A stretch of DNA of 64,000 bases, from positions 10,842,988 through 10,906,987 of the forward strand of contig CAMTDV010000002.1 in assembly GCA_947069175.1 (NCBI GenBank), given 5' to 3'. Under the pieces are notes generated by a model. That model was not told the origin of the DNA. It worked only from the letters and a program-made list of their open reading frames with translations, and did not search any database. The DNA comes from Scalesia atractyloides (Eukaryota > Streptophyta > Magnoliopsida > Asterales > Asteraceae). Shown piece by piece: positions 44,457 through 55,575 of this stretch. Every line of letters starts with the position of its first letter. Positions within the stretch are counted from its first letter, which is position 1. The position numbers and the translations under genes are program-made.

Positions 44457-46194
44457 GATTATTCTTACTAATTCCTACTGCTCTGTTTATCTTTTCAGAA
44501 TGCAATCTCAACCCATGACTACTGTTGTTTCTGCCGTCATGACCGCTGTTGTCTCCGCTGTCATGACTTCCGCTGTTGCTATAACAACAGGCCTGGTTGC
44601 ACCCTTGCCTAACGTTGTCTCGCATGCCGAGAAACCTGAGAAATTCAATGGTGTGAATTTCAAATAGTAGCAGCAAAAGATGTTTATGAAGGGGATATGG
44701 ATGCTCAATATGTGAGCGTGATTCATGCTTGGAATCATTCTGATTTCTTGTGTCGCAACTTCATTCTGAACGGTTTAGTGGATACACTTTACAACGTGTA
44801 TTGCAAAGCCAAGACTACCAAGGAATTGTGGGAGTCGTTGGATCGCAAATACAAAACAGAAGATGCGGGCACAAAGAAATTTGTGGTGGCTAAGTTCTTG
44901 GACATTAAAATGATAGATGCTAAAACTGCCAGGAGCCAAGTCCAAGAATTGCAATGTCACACCCCGGATTTCCAACCCAAATCCATACACCAGTGGGCCC
45001 GGGTGGGGAGTAGCGTGACGTCAGTTGATAATCATCATAGTCAATTAAACACGGCACAACGGGAGTCTTGGAGTAAAATTACTATTACAAACCGAATGTT
45101 CGAAAATATAAAATAATCTACAGGCTCGTAATAGAAGATCCATAGGCGGATCATAAATTGTACATGGAAAGAATATAAAACAGACTTTGGGCAGATATAG
45201 GATTTGCAAGATCCTATATCACTACCGAGCACTTCCAGCCTATTTTCGTATTGTACCTGCAGTTTAGTCTTTTGAAAATACGTCAGCTTTCGCTGGTAAA
45301 TGCACCCAACCGACTCATTTTGAAAACATTTCAAAAATGTTTTGCGTGCGTATCAGCACAAAATCTTTTTATAACTTGGAAAAGTTGACCGTCCAACCTT
45401 GTTAACAGATTTACATGTTTGTCCATACATACAGGGCCCGGTACGAAGACCGAGACATGAGTAACATACACACCACTTTGGACTCATGAAGGAGTCAATT
45501 CCTCCCAACCTTGTGGGAATGCATAATTGAGCGTCTATCGGGTGTATGCCTACACCCGTGCTAAGGTCGTGGCCATTTCTATTGTAATGAGCCGAGGATA
45601 TCCAGGACATGGTAGTTAACCCCGATGTTTAAGTTATCAAACAAAATAGACTAAAACAGAATATGTGGATTTACTAGCCATAATTCGGCATTCGATTGAT
45701 CCCATTTCCGACCAAGCGGTAATAATTTACCGTAACCCAAGCCCGTATAGGGGAAATAAGTCGAGAGTATTTACCTGAGCTAGTCTTCTTTAATTTTAGT
45801 AACTCAGCCGTACACAAAAGCACTAAGTGCAGATAGCATTTATCGGCAAGTCTCTAGTCTGGATTATGGCATAAACTAACCAATTAAATACTAACGGTCT
45901 TATTTAAGTCATAGACTTAGATCGACTAGCGTGCTTGATCAAAACGTATGACACTAGATTAAACGATGATTGGATAGAATGTAGTTTAATCCCAACAAGT
46001 ACCTTGACTTGTATAATATAGGTAAACTATTAACATTCTGTATTTTGAGATTAAAATGATAAGGTTAAACCCGTTTTGGTTAAATTTCGTAAACTAGTTA
46101 CGTATAATCAACTGTATACTTATAAGCGATAATGGGTAACCGGATAAGTCATGGACAAGTTCTATATGCCATTATATTTTAAATAAGTTAAAAT

Positions 46195-46990
46195 ATCAGT
46201 AGGATATCAACTTATATGCCCGTTAAGGTTTTAAAACGAAACTATGCCTCATAAGGGTAATTCGGTAATTTTAGAACGTATAAAAGGAAGTTGAATATAA
46301 TTTAATGTTATAGTTATAAGTATTCTGTAAAAATAATTTATTTATGATATAATATCAGTAGGATACCAATTATTTGTGTAATTTATCTTTTGGTCATTAA
46401 TTATTTGGGATTCTGAGTTTATAACATGTACCTACTGTAAATATGTTTAAAGTAAGTTTTAAAATCAGTAGGTAACAAGTCTTGGTCAATAATATGGTTT
46501 AAAACCATACTATGCGCCGAAACGGCGTTTATGTCGTAAAATGATGTCTTTATGCGATGTTTTATGAAAACTGACATTAGGGTCAGATTAAAATGTTTTA
46601 AATATGTTATTTAATATAACATATCAGTAGGTAATGATTTACCTTGAAAAGATTTGATTAAAACTATTTTATAAGCCATAAGGGCTAAAATCATCATTTA
46701 TCGACATAGTTTAAGGACCTGTTTGAAAACTCAGTTTATAACTTGGTTTAACATCCCAAATAATCCTACTTATAATATTATATCAGTAGAAAACTCATTT
46801 TCAGGTTCATTACCATTTAAAACCTTGTTTTATACAAAAATGACATTTTGGTCAAAGATGGCATAATTATGGAACTTGCGCATAAACCTAGATTGTGATT
46901 ATGATCATGTAATATAAACTCAGAGGGTTATGCTACATTATATTACAATCATAATGCAACTTTAGATCAGTAGGTAACTAATCTAAATCG
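46195..46990. repeat. Degenerate ATCAGTAGG repeats in solo LTR
   Basis: ATCAGTAG occurs at 46195, 46354, 46464, 46623, 46792 and 46976, spaced 110-184 bp apart. Each is embedded in AATAT-ATCAGTAGGTAAC and followed about 40 bp later by TTAAAACNNTNNTATG. The six units look like a decayed tandem array. Confidence 0.65.
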
Positions 46991-47697
46991 GGTCAGAATC
47001 GAAAGTCAAAGCAGAATTCAAACTTCACGACTTTCGGTTCGAATCGACCCTAGAACTGAAATTGACGAGCCGAAAATGTTCTTACATGTCCTAATAATTA
47101 TTACCAACTTTTTTAAGTGTCAAAACATGTTTCATAACATATTTAAGATCAATTTATGATTTTTTCCGAAAAATGACTTGTTTGACTTTTTAATATCATA
47201 ACTTTGACCTGTCAATTGGTCTAGCAAGCGTGATCTTCAGGAGGTGCCCTTTATAGCGATTAACACCTACCTTATTACGATCACTTAGCCATGTTCATTT
47301 CGAACAATGGCTAGACCATAATGGTCTTAACTGAAAGTCAAAGCGTTTTTCACAAAACGCTTGACTTTTGGCTGTAAAAGCCTATAAACCAAAATGCACA
47401 AGGAAGGAACACTTACTAGTGATTCCTAGAGTGCAAAAGAACTATGTTGGATGCTCCTTTTAGCTAGGAACTTCCAGAGGAGGGAGAAGAGTGAATGAAT
47501 GAGAAAGGTGCAAGTTGGAATGGTGAACTTAAGCACCTATTCATAGTTCGAGAACTCAAAGGAGGTGAAGTCATGTGTTTAGGGGTGTAAGAGGAAGCTT
47601 ACAAGTGTCCCAAAATGTGGCATAGCAGTTTGGGAAGCCATGGTTTCGATTTAATGATTTTTGGCATTTTTGTTTGGAAGCCAAGAAAACTTTCTGC

Positions 47698-47760
47698 AGC
47701 AGAGCCTCTCTCGCGCCTCACGAGAGACCCAGGCCAGGTCTCTCGCAGCCCGCGACCGCC
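47698..47760 (-). promoter_or_regulatory. CG-rich U3 patch of solo LTR
   Basis: CTCTCTCGCGCCTCACGAGAG and TCTCTCGCAGCCCGCGACC (first 20 bases compared) form near-palindromes. On the minus strand a TATA-like CTATGAATAGG lies about 150 bp downstream (47550-47540). The arrangement parallels 51439-51650 in the gypsy LTR. Confidence 0.4.
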
Positions 47761-47930
47761 TTTGGCCAGTTTTAAAAATTGACACTTTAACCCCCTTAAC
47801 TTTATAAAGTTTCTAAAACCTTTTAAAACACCTTTTTGGCACTTTTAGCCCTCCGTAGCCAATACTTGGCATACCCGGGATTATACCCGGGCATTGTCGA
47901 GCTCTCGATCCGTTAAAAGGTCATTCAGAG

Positions 47931-48275
47931 GTATAAATTAACATGTTATACTTTTAATCCCTCCATCATCCAACTTTCACATTTTTACAAAATTGAACCC
48001 CCTCGTCCAACAAATGGCACGTATGAGAGTTGGGAATTCGTAAAGGATCACTCAGAGGCTTATTATAAACATGTTGACTCCGATGTCACTCAGAGGTAGG
48101 GCATGTTGGCATATCAGTCACTCAGAGGCCAAATTTCAAGCATGTTGACATATCAGTCACTCAGAGGCTAATGATTTAAGCATGTTGACATATCAGTCAC
48201 TCAGAGGCTGTTATTTATGCATGTTGACATCGGACCGTCACTCAGAGGCTCAGATTGAGCATGTTGATGCCTTTA
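47931..48275. repeat. Minisatellite of CACTCAGAGG, 40-bp period
   Basis: CACTCAGAGG occurs at about 48050, 48089, 48120, 48160, 48200 and 48239, with a diverged copy at 47931. Each is followed by GCATGTTGACATATCAGT or a relative. The period settles at 40 bp. It lies near the minus-strand start of the solo LTR. Confidence 0.85.
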
Positions 48276-48773
48276 GTCCTTATTGGTCTTTAATAGGCTG
48301 TATTTAAAATACAACATGTGTCACTATACTATTGGACACGATTTTACAGGGTGTTAATGCAGGTTATTCTTCATGATATTCATGCAGAAGGAATGGTCCT
48401 CAGCGAGACATTCCAAGTTGCTACAATGATTGAGAAGCTACCATCAAGTTGGGTCGATTTCAAGAACTATCTCAAACATAAGCGAAAGGAGATGACTACT
48501 AAAGATCTTGTTGTTCGTCTTCGCATTGAAGAAGACAATAAATTGGCTTTGAAAAAGGTTGATGGCCCTGAAACTCTGAAAGCCAATCTTGTTGAGCATG
48601 GCCAGTCTTCAAAGTAGAAAAACAGTGGAAAGAAAGTTCATGGGAAACGATCCAACCTCGGTCCAAAATGAGGCATTGGGAAAAAGAAGTTCCAAGGAAC
48701 TTGATACAATTGCCAAAAACAAGGCCATAAGGCCAACGAATGCAAGCTTCCTAAGAAAGAAAATGCTTGATAA

Positions 48774-49857
48774 GTGAATATGGTTCATGAAGTCGACAAC
48801 CTTGTTGCCATGGTCACGGATCTCTCAATTCTGGTCACCAAAGTTAATTTGGTTGGCCAATATAACAAGGATTGGTGGGTTGATACGGGGGTTACCCGTC
48901 ATGTGTGCTTTGACAAGAATCTGTTTAGCACTTTCAAGGAGGTGACCAATGGGGAAAATGTTTTTATGGGAAACTCGGCCACAGCCGAAGTCAAGGGCAA
49001 GGGGAACGTGGTCTTGAAGATGACCTCTGGAAAAGAACTCACTTTGTCCAACATGTTGTATGTTCCGGAAATTCGAAAAAACTTTGTGTCGGAGTGGCAG
49101 TTGAACAAGTTTGGGTTCAAAATGGTAATTGAGTCGGATAAGGTCGTGTTGACCAAGAATGGTATGTATGTTGGTAAGGGCTATGCCCTCAATGGAATGT
49201 TTAAATTAAATGTAATGGTTGTGAAAGCTATGAATGAAAACGGCACTACTTGTACTTACTTGATTGAGTCTTCTAATTTTTGGCATGGTAGACTAGGTCA
49301 TGTTAATTTTAATTCAATTCATCATTTAATTACACTTAATTGCATACCAACATTCGATATCGACTCAAATAATAAATGTAAAACTTGCGTAGAAGCAAAA
49401 TAAATCGAAATTGTCCTTCAAAAAGGTCGAATGAATCACCAAACCCCTCGAGATGATACACAATGATGTGTGTGACCTAAAGGCAATTCCTACTCGTGGT
49501 CGGAACAAGTACTTCATCACGTTCATTGATGATAGTACACGGTATTGCTATGTGTACTTACTTAAGAGTAAGGACGAGGCCATTAACAAGTTTATCTTGT
49601 TCAAGGCCGAAGTTGAAAATCAACTAAATCGCAAAATCAAAATTGTAAGGAGCAACCGAGGAGGTGAATGTGTTTCACCTTTTATTGATGTATGTGCGAA
49701 AAATGGAATCATACATGAACTCACGGCTCCTTACTCCCCTCAATCGAATGGTATAGCGGAACGGAAAAATCGTACCTTGAAAGAAATGATGAATGCCATG
49801 ATGATAAGTTATGATATAAACCAAAACATGTGGGGGGAAGAAATCCTAGGCAAATTA
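48774..49857 (+). pseudogene. Copia C protease and integrase, broken
   Basis: The 209-codon ORF 48774-49403 has the protease motif WWVDTGVTRHVC (DTGV instead of DTGA), GKELTLSNMLYVPEIRKNFV and GAG-preintegrase FWHGRLGHVNFNSIHHLI. The ORF at 49453 onward is integrase: DVCDLKAIPTRG, ITFIDDSTRYCYVY, RSNRGGECVSPF and QSNGIAERKNRTLKEMMN. The second catalytic Asp (normally SDRGGEY) is Asn (AAC at 49654-49656), so DNA joining should be lost. A frame break lies between at about 49403-49450. The coding is cut at 49857 by the gypsy insertion. Confidence 0.85.
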
Positions 49858-51963
49858 TGTCACACCCCAACCGATGGCGGAAACATCGGAGTGAGACGAT
49901 AACGAGATTGCTCATTGCTCACAACGCTAATAATGACAATATTTAATTTAAAGTCGAATTTCATTTCGAGAATAATTGTCAAAATACAACAATGAAACAA
50001 ATACAACAGTTAAACAAACAAAATACAACAAAATTGATACAACAACATTAACCTAAACGTCTAAATGTGTGTATCTAAATCCTTGCTATTTGATTTCATA
50101 GCATCCTCTTCATCAACATGTAACATGTTTTAAAGTACAATTCAATGCAAAAGCAAAGGCGAGTACAAAAGTTTAAGTATAGCATACGTATACGAATAAA
50201 GTTTAAACAAATCCTCATGGAAACTATGATTTACAAGAGCATATACAAGGTATGCAATATTACTGGTCAAACCCATAACGCAATCATGATGTTTTAACAT
50301 GGCCTCAAGGTTAAACGATGGAGGGGGATGCGTTACTTCCTAAAGCGCTTATACATGTCAAACGAAGGCTTAAAACAAGTTAATGACTAAAGTATCACAT
50401 AAAGAATGTCCAAGATATAAGCACCAAGTAATCGTATCAAGTATTCATGTGTATAGGATTGTCTGTGCATTTCATAAAGTTTAAGTGTTGTGGTTATGGT
50501 ATAAGTAAACATGTTACACCCAAAAGTGTTGTAAACGAAAAGTGGGTTGAGTATACTCAGGTTGTGCAAACGCTTCCACTTGTTACTTTGCGAAGAGTTG
50601 GAGGGAGAGTTTGGGGGAACGCCGAGTTATCCTACAAGAGGAAAACAGAGGTTGGTAAGTATTCGAATGATAACGGAGGATTTAGGAACTTTAAATACGC
50701 TAAAGTATGTTATACGAGAAAATAATCATCTAGACTTAATACTCGTTTTTGACACTATAAGACCCATTCGGGTTGATGTGTTTTCATAGGTTAGGTTACC
50801 CATTAGAATCGTAACCTAGTACCATGACGAACAATCATTTGATTACCATCAAGAGTTCGGTTAGTGAATATATACATATATTATATAGCGTACGTAATAA
50901 GTAAATCATAAACATCATGGAAGTTCATAGAAGTCATGCATGGAGGTAGGAGGATAACCTTCCTTTTAAAACCTCTTTCGTATAGTTCACCAATGCACAA
51001 GTCGTCACAAGGGCGACAAGGATGGTCATGAGTAAGTTTAAACAATAAAGTAAAGATGAAAAATAAACAAAATCATCAAGTGAGGTGGTGGATCGATTGT
51101 AGAATAGCTAAGGCTTCCAAGTGATCACACACTACCAACTCAAGCATAAACTTGGAAGGATACAACACTTGTGGGTTAAAACCCTATTAAAACAAGAAGA
51201 TTCTTACACTTGGGACCTTAAATAGGGTGATATTCCTAGTTGGTTTTCTATGGAAAACCTATGGAAGTATTCCCAAAGGTGTTTCAAGTGTGAAGAAGAA
51301 GAAGAAACGATTCAAAGGAGGGAAAAGGTGAATTAGAACTCACTTTTGAAACCTTGAATCTCTAGAAGAAGAGAGCTCTTAGAGCTTTAGAGAGAAGAAT
51401 GAGAAGATTGAGGTGTGATTTGGGGAGGAGGAGTGGAGTATTTATAGGTGAGTTTTGGGAGGTTGTAAGGTGAAGTAATAAATGCAGAAAACACAAAATT
51501 GACCAATCCATGAGCTTGAAACAAACTTCTCTGGATTATGCCCCTCTCGCGGGCCGCGAGAGGGTGAAGAGGTCTCGGTTGCGGGCCGCTAGGGGGTCTG
51601 GCGGGGCGCGAGAAGGTTGAAGTGTCCGGTCGCGGGCCGCGAGGTGATTTATTCCAGAAGTTTCTTTATTTTTATCACTTTTAGTCATTGAACTTAGTTT
51701 AAGTTGCCATTTTTGCATGATTTAACCATATAACGTGTATAAGTGTCGAGTGTGAATGCATGAACCTTTGCACGTATAACAAGTATCAGTATGATTGAAT
51801 GCATGTAAAACAAGTATGTATCAAGTATCAATTTTCTTATGATTCAAGTCTCGGGTTACAAATTGGGGAAAGAAATATGAAAATGATACGAATACAAGTT
51901 TCAAAAATAGAAATACGATTATACTTTCTAATTAAGGAAAGTATGAAAAAGCGAGGCGTTACA
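49858..51963 (-). mobile_element. 3' LTR of Tekay-like gypsy
   Basis: On the minus strand it starts TGTAACGCCTCGC and ends GGGGTGTGACA, 2106 bp. CG-rich palindromes lie at 51541-51650 with a TATA box (CTATAAATA) about 100 bp downstream at 51446-51439. No coding. Confidence 0.9.
51439..51650 (-). promoter_or_regulatory. CG-rich palindromes and TATA box in U3
   Basis: TCGCGGGCCGCGAG-type near-palindromes are repeated three to four times with GGGGCGCGAGAAGG between. On the minus strand they precede CTATAAATACTCC. A likely Pol II promoter with dense CpG. Confidence 0.6.
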
Positions 51964-51999
51964 GTCTCCCCTCCTTTAAGAAATTTCGTCCCGAAATTT
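51964..51999 (-). other. Polypurine tract and fold-back motif
   Basis: On the minus strand AAATTTCG-GGA-CGAAATTT (51999-51981) is followed by CTTAAAGGAGGGGAGAC and the LTR. Same motif and same 17-nt spacing as in the family T element. Confidence 0.9.
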
Positions 52000-52674
52000 A
52001 TTCAGAGGAAGGTGTAACGAACAGGTGCGGATACTTAGTCGTCATATCACTCTCGAGTTCCCAAGTAAATTCGGCGCCGCGTTTACCTTCCCATCGAACC
52101 TTAACTATGGGAATTCGACTGCGTCTCAGTTGCTTGATTCCTCGGTCCATGATTTCGACAGGTTTCTCCATAAAGTGCAAGGTCTCGTTGATTTGAAGAT
52201 CGTTGAGTGGGACTTGAAGTCCTTCTTCGGCTAGACATTTCTTCAAGTTTGAAACGTGAAATACAGGATGAACATTGTTGAGCGCTTGAAGTAGATCTAG
52301 TCTATACTCTACCTTGCCAATCCTTTCGAGAATCTTGAAATGACCCACATAGCGAGGAGCAAGTTTGCCTTTCTTACCAAAACGAACAACGCCCTTCCAA
52401 GGGGGCACCTTGAGGAACACGAGATCACCTACGCTGAATTCTAAAGGCTTGCGCCTTTTATCAGCATAACTCTTTTGTCGGCTTCGAGCTTTAAGAAGAT
52501 TATCACGTATAGAATCTTGTCTGTCGTCTCTTGTATCAGTTCGGGACCGGTGAGTTGTACGTCTCCGATCTCGTGCCAACAAATAGGCGAACGACACTTA
52601 CGACCATACAATGCTTCAAATTTAACCATTTGAATACTTGCATGATAGCTGTTGTTGTATGAGAATTCTACCAA
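51998..52674 (-). pseudogene. Gypsy integrase C-end and chromodomain-like tail
   Basis: Two overlapping frames: the first has MVEFSYNNSYHASIQMVKFE, the usual integrase C-part, and then YGRKCRSPICWHE. The second has SYADKRRKPLEFSVGDLVFL, APRYVGHFKILERIG, LPQAL-like NNVHPVFHVSNLKKCL and finally VRWEGKRGAEFTWELESDM-KYPHLF, where chromoviruses of the Tekay type carry their chromodomain. In active elements this tail directs insertion into chromatin. One frame change lies near 52560-52600. Confidence 0.8.
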
Positions 52675-52719
52675 GGGTAAGTGCGAATCCCAGTTGTCGC
52701 CAAAATCGATTACGTTTGA

Positions 52720-53580
52720 TTAAAGCATATCCTCTAGAGTTTGGATAGTACGCTTAGTTTGACCGTCAGATTGAGGATGAAAAGCGGTACTAAGGTTCAA
52801 ACGAGTGCCAATGGCGGATTGAAAAGTTTTCCAAAGGCGGGAAGTGAAACGAGCATCACGATCAGAAATGATGTCAATGGGCGTACCATGACGACTGACG
52901 ATCTCGCTCGTGTAGATACAAGCCAATTTCTCGACTTTGTAATCTTCACGAATGGCAAGGAAGTGAGCGGATTTGGTCAGACGATCGATGATAACCCAAA
53001 TGCTATCATGACCCGAAGGAGTACGAGGTAATTTCATAATGAAATCCATGGCAATACTCTCCCATTTCCAGACAGGAATTTTAGGTTGCTCGAGTAGGCT
53101 AGAGGGACGTTGATGTTCTGCCTTGACTTTAGAACAGGTCATACACTTCGACACGTAAAGAGCGATATCACGTTTCATTCCAGGCCACCAATAAGACGTA
53201 CGAAGGTCATGGTACATCTTGTCAGCGCCAGGGTGCACGGAATATCGGGATTTATGAGCTTCATCCATTAAAGTGTTCCGAAGAGTACCATGATCAGGAA
53301 TCCACATATGGCCACGATAGTACAGGATACCATTGTTCTTCTGCTCAAGTGGTCTCTCGTCGCCGGTATTCAACTCAGTTTCAAGGTTGCCCTCGTTTAT
53401 GGTTGAATATTGCGCATCTCGAATCAGATGGTGGAAATTCCCCATGATTTTGTGACAACAAACACTCTTCACATGAGTCTTACGACTAAGTGCATCAGCC
53501 ACAACATTCGCCTTCCCAGGATGGTAGCGAATGTCACAGTCGTAGTCGTTTAACAATTCCACCCAACGACGTTGCCGCAT
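52720..53580 (-). pseudogene. Gypsy integrase core, catalytic E replaced by K
   Basis: The 286-codon ORF starts after the RNase H end (IRYHPGKANVVADALSRK). It has the zinc-binding H-H-C-C region (VHPGADKMYHDL, SKCMTCSK), then core blocks WESIAMDFIMKLPRT (first D) and DIISDRDARFTSRLW (second D). In the third block QSDGQTKRTIQTLEDML the usual Glu of the SER/TER triplet is Lys (codon at 52755-52753), so the DDE triad is incomplete. It ends in a stop just after LEDML. Confidence 0.9.
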
Positions 53581-53592
53581 GTTGAGGTCTTT

Positions 53593-53952
53593 TTACTCAA
53601 AGATATGTTGTAGGCTCTTATGATCGGTGAAGATCGTACACTTTGTACCATAAAGGTAGTGTCGCCAAATCTTTAACGCACAAACGACCGCACCAAGTTC
53701 AAGGTCGTGCGTAGTATAGTTTTTCTCATGTATCTTGAGTTGTCTCGACGCGTAAGCGATAACCTTGTCTCGTTGCATGAGAACGCAACCAAGACCTTGG
53801 TTAGAAGCATCGCAATACATGGCGAAGTCGTCATTTCCATCGGGAAGAGTAAGAATAGGAGCATTACAAAGCATGTCCTTGAGTGTTTGGAAAGACTCCT
53901 CTTGTTTGGGACTCCAAACAAAAGGTTTATCTTTTTGCGTCAAAGAGGTCAA
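53593..53952 (-). pseudogene. Gypsy RNase H
   Basis: The 119-codon frame holds MYCDASNQGLGCVLMQ, VIAYASRQLK, YTTHDLELGAVVCALKIWRH and TIFTDHKSLQHIF. The D, E and D active-site residues are present. It is separated from the integrase frame by a stop (near 53590) and from RT by a frame change near 53960-54020. Confidence 0.85.
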
Positions 53953-54023
53953 AGGAACGGCAATCTTTGAGAAGTTTGAAATGAAACGGTGATAATATCC
54001 AGCTAGGCCAAGAAACGAAGAAT

Positions 54024-55114
54024 CTAAGAAGGTGATTTAGGTGCCACCCAATTCTTAACAGCTTCTATCTTTGCGGGGTCAATATGAATACCGAGTTCAT
54101 TGACGGTGTGACCCAAGAATTGAACCTCTTTTAGCCAAAATTCACACTTGAAGAATTTGGCATAAAGACGTTCGATGTGCAAAAGTGTAAGAATGAGGCG
54201 CAAATGTCGCCCATGTTCTTCTTTCGTCTTGGAGTAGATGAGAATATCGTCGATGAAGACAATAACAAAATGATCAAGAAACGACTTACACACGCCGTTC
54301 ATTAAATCAATGAACACGGCAGGCGCGTTAGTCAAACCAAAAGGCATGACCACGAACTCGTAATGTCCATAACGTGTGCGGAATGCGGTTTTGGGTATAT
54401 CTTCTTCGAGAACTCGAAGTTGATGATTACCAGAGCGGAGATCAATCTTTGAAAAGCACGTCGCGCCTTGTAATTTATCGAAGAGATCGTCAATGCGAGG
54501 AAGTGGATAGCGGTTCTTGACTGTGAGCTTGTTGAGCTCACGATAGTCAATACACATGCGGAATGATCCATCCTTCTTTTGACAAAGAGTACGGGAGCGC
54601 CTCAAGGAGAAGTACTAGGACGTATAAAGCCTTTATCAAGAAGTTCTTGAAGCTGGCTTGATAGCTCTTGCATCTCCGAAGGTGCTAATCGATACGGAGC
54701 CTTCGCAACAGGAGTTGCACCAGGAATGAGGTCAATACGAAAGTCGACAGCACGAGGAGGAGGAAGACCAGGAAGGTCGTCCAAAAAGACACCAGGGAAC
54801 TCACAAATGACGGGAACATCACTTAGGCTTGGACCTTTGTCTTTTCTTTCCACAACGTGGGCCAAAAAGGCAAAATATTCCTTGCGTAAGTATTTGTTCG
54901 CCTGAATACACGACATCAGCTTGAGACCTTTTGAAGGTTTCTCACCGTAGACGTGTAAGGAATCACCGCTAGGAAGAGGAAGGCGAAGGAATTTCTCCGA
55001 ACAAACAACTTCAGCACAAACTTTCCGAAGCCATTCCATGCCTACTATGACGTCAAAACTACCCATTTTCATAGGTATGAGATCAATCGAAAATGCATGA
55101 CCGTTAAGATCCAA
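54024..55114 (-). pseudogene. Gypsy protease end and reverse transcriptase
   Basis: The frame 55114-54602 starts inside protease (LNGHAFSIDLIP, GSFDVIVGMEWL) and runs to RT entry (VFLDDLPGLPP, DFRIDLIPGATPVAKAPYRL, MQELSSQLQELLDKGFIRPS). The frame 54605-54024 continues with KKDGSFRMCIDYRELNKLTV, DLFDKLQGATCFSKIDLRSG, MPFGLTNAP and the catalytic FIDDILIYS (both Asp present), then CEFWLKEVQFLGHTV. The two frames overlap by a few bases with a shift at about 54603. The protease active site is deleted. Confidence 0.9.
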
Positions 55115-55129
55115 GGAACAACGAGAGAG

Positions 55130-55575
55130 GACAGAGTGAAAAGGTCTTAGTCGCGGGCCACTATGCCCCTCTCGCGGTGAAGAGGTCTCGTCGCGGGCCG
55201 CTAGAGTGTCTGGTGGGGCGCGAGAAGGTTGAAGTGTTCGGTTGGGGGCCGCGAGGTGGTTATTCCAGAAGTTTCTTTATTTTTATCACTTTTAGTCCTT
55301 GAACTTAGTTTAAGTTGCCATTTTTACATGATTTAAGCATATAATGTGTATAAGTGTCGAGTGTGAATGCATGAACCTTTGCACGTATAACAAGTATCAG
55401 TATGATTGAATGCATGTAAAACAAGTATGTATCAAGTATCAATTTTATTATGATTCAAGTCTCGGGTTACAAGATTGGGGAAAGAAATACGAAAACGATA
55501 TGAATACAAGTTCCAAAAATAGAAATACGATTATACTTTCTAGTTAAGGAAAGTATGAAAAAGCGAGGCATTACA
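55130..55575 (-). mobile_element. Truncated 5' LTR of Tekay-like gypsy
   Basis: Matches 51537-51963 of the full LTR (CG-rich patch, then AAGTATCAGTATGATTGAATG and the AAAAGCGAGGC end). On the minus strand it starts TGTAATGCCTCGC. The rest of the LTR is gone; the break joins it to mid-protease. Confidence 0.85.

Larger units (their letters stand above)
44955..48357 (-). mobile_element. Solo gypsy-type LTR inside copia C gag
   Basis: The insert begins TGTCACACCCCGG and ends GGGTGTTAA on the plus strand. Read on the minus strand it ends CCGGGGTGTGACA, as do the Tekay-like and family T LTRs. Flanks are TGCAA (44950-44954) and TGCAG (48358-48362), a 4/5 match expected for an old duplication. No ORF, primer site or internal region was seen in 3.4 kb, hence a solo LTR. 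It contains two repeat blocks (46195-46985 and 47931-48275) and a CG-rich patch (47698-47760). Confidence 0.7.
44500..48640 (+). pseudogene. Copia C gag, interrupted by solo LTR
   Basis: The ATG at 44500 follows TTTTCAGA. Coding shows HAEKPEKFNGVNFK then a stop, a deletion of part of the gag start compared with copia B, and NHSDFLCRNFILNGLVDTLY up to VQELQ at 44953. It resumes at 48362 with VILHDIHAEGMVLSETFQVA, LPSSWVDFKNYLKHKRKEM and RIEEDNK. The intervening 3.4 kb is a solo LTR. A zinc knuckle is not clearly present after 48640. Confidence 0.85.
49858..55575 (-). mobile_element. Tekay-like gypsy (chromovirus), partly deleted
   Basis: Inserted in copia C with the identical 5-bp duplication AATTA (49853-49857 and 55576-55580). 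On the minus strand the order is a truncated 5' LTR (55575 to about 55130), protease end, RT, RNase H, integrase, a chromodomain-like tail, a polypurine tract and a full 3' LTR (51963-49858). A deletion removed most of the 5' LTR, the primer site, gag and the start of protease. The clade call comes from the integrase and C-terminal style. Confidence 0.9.

Noticed and set aside
44371..44738. Minus-strand ORFs with ATAEVMTAETTAVMTAETT repeats
   Set aside because: Reverse-strand shadow of the repetitive start of copia C gag.
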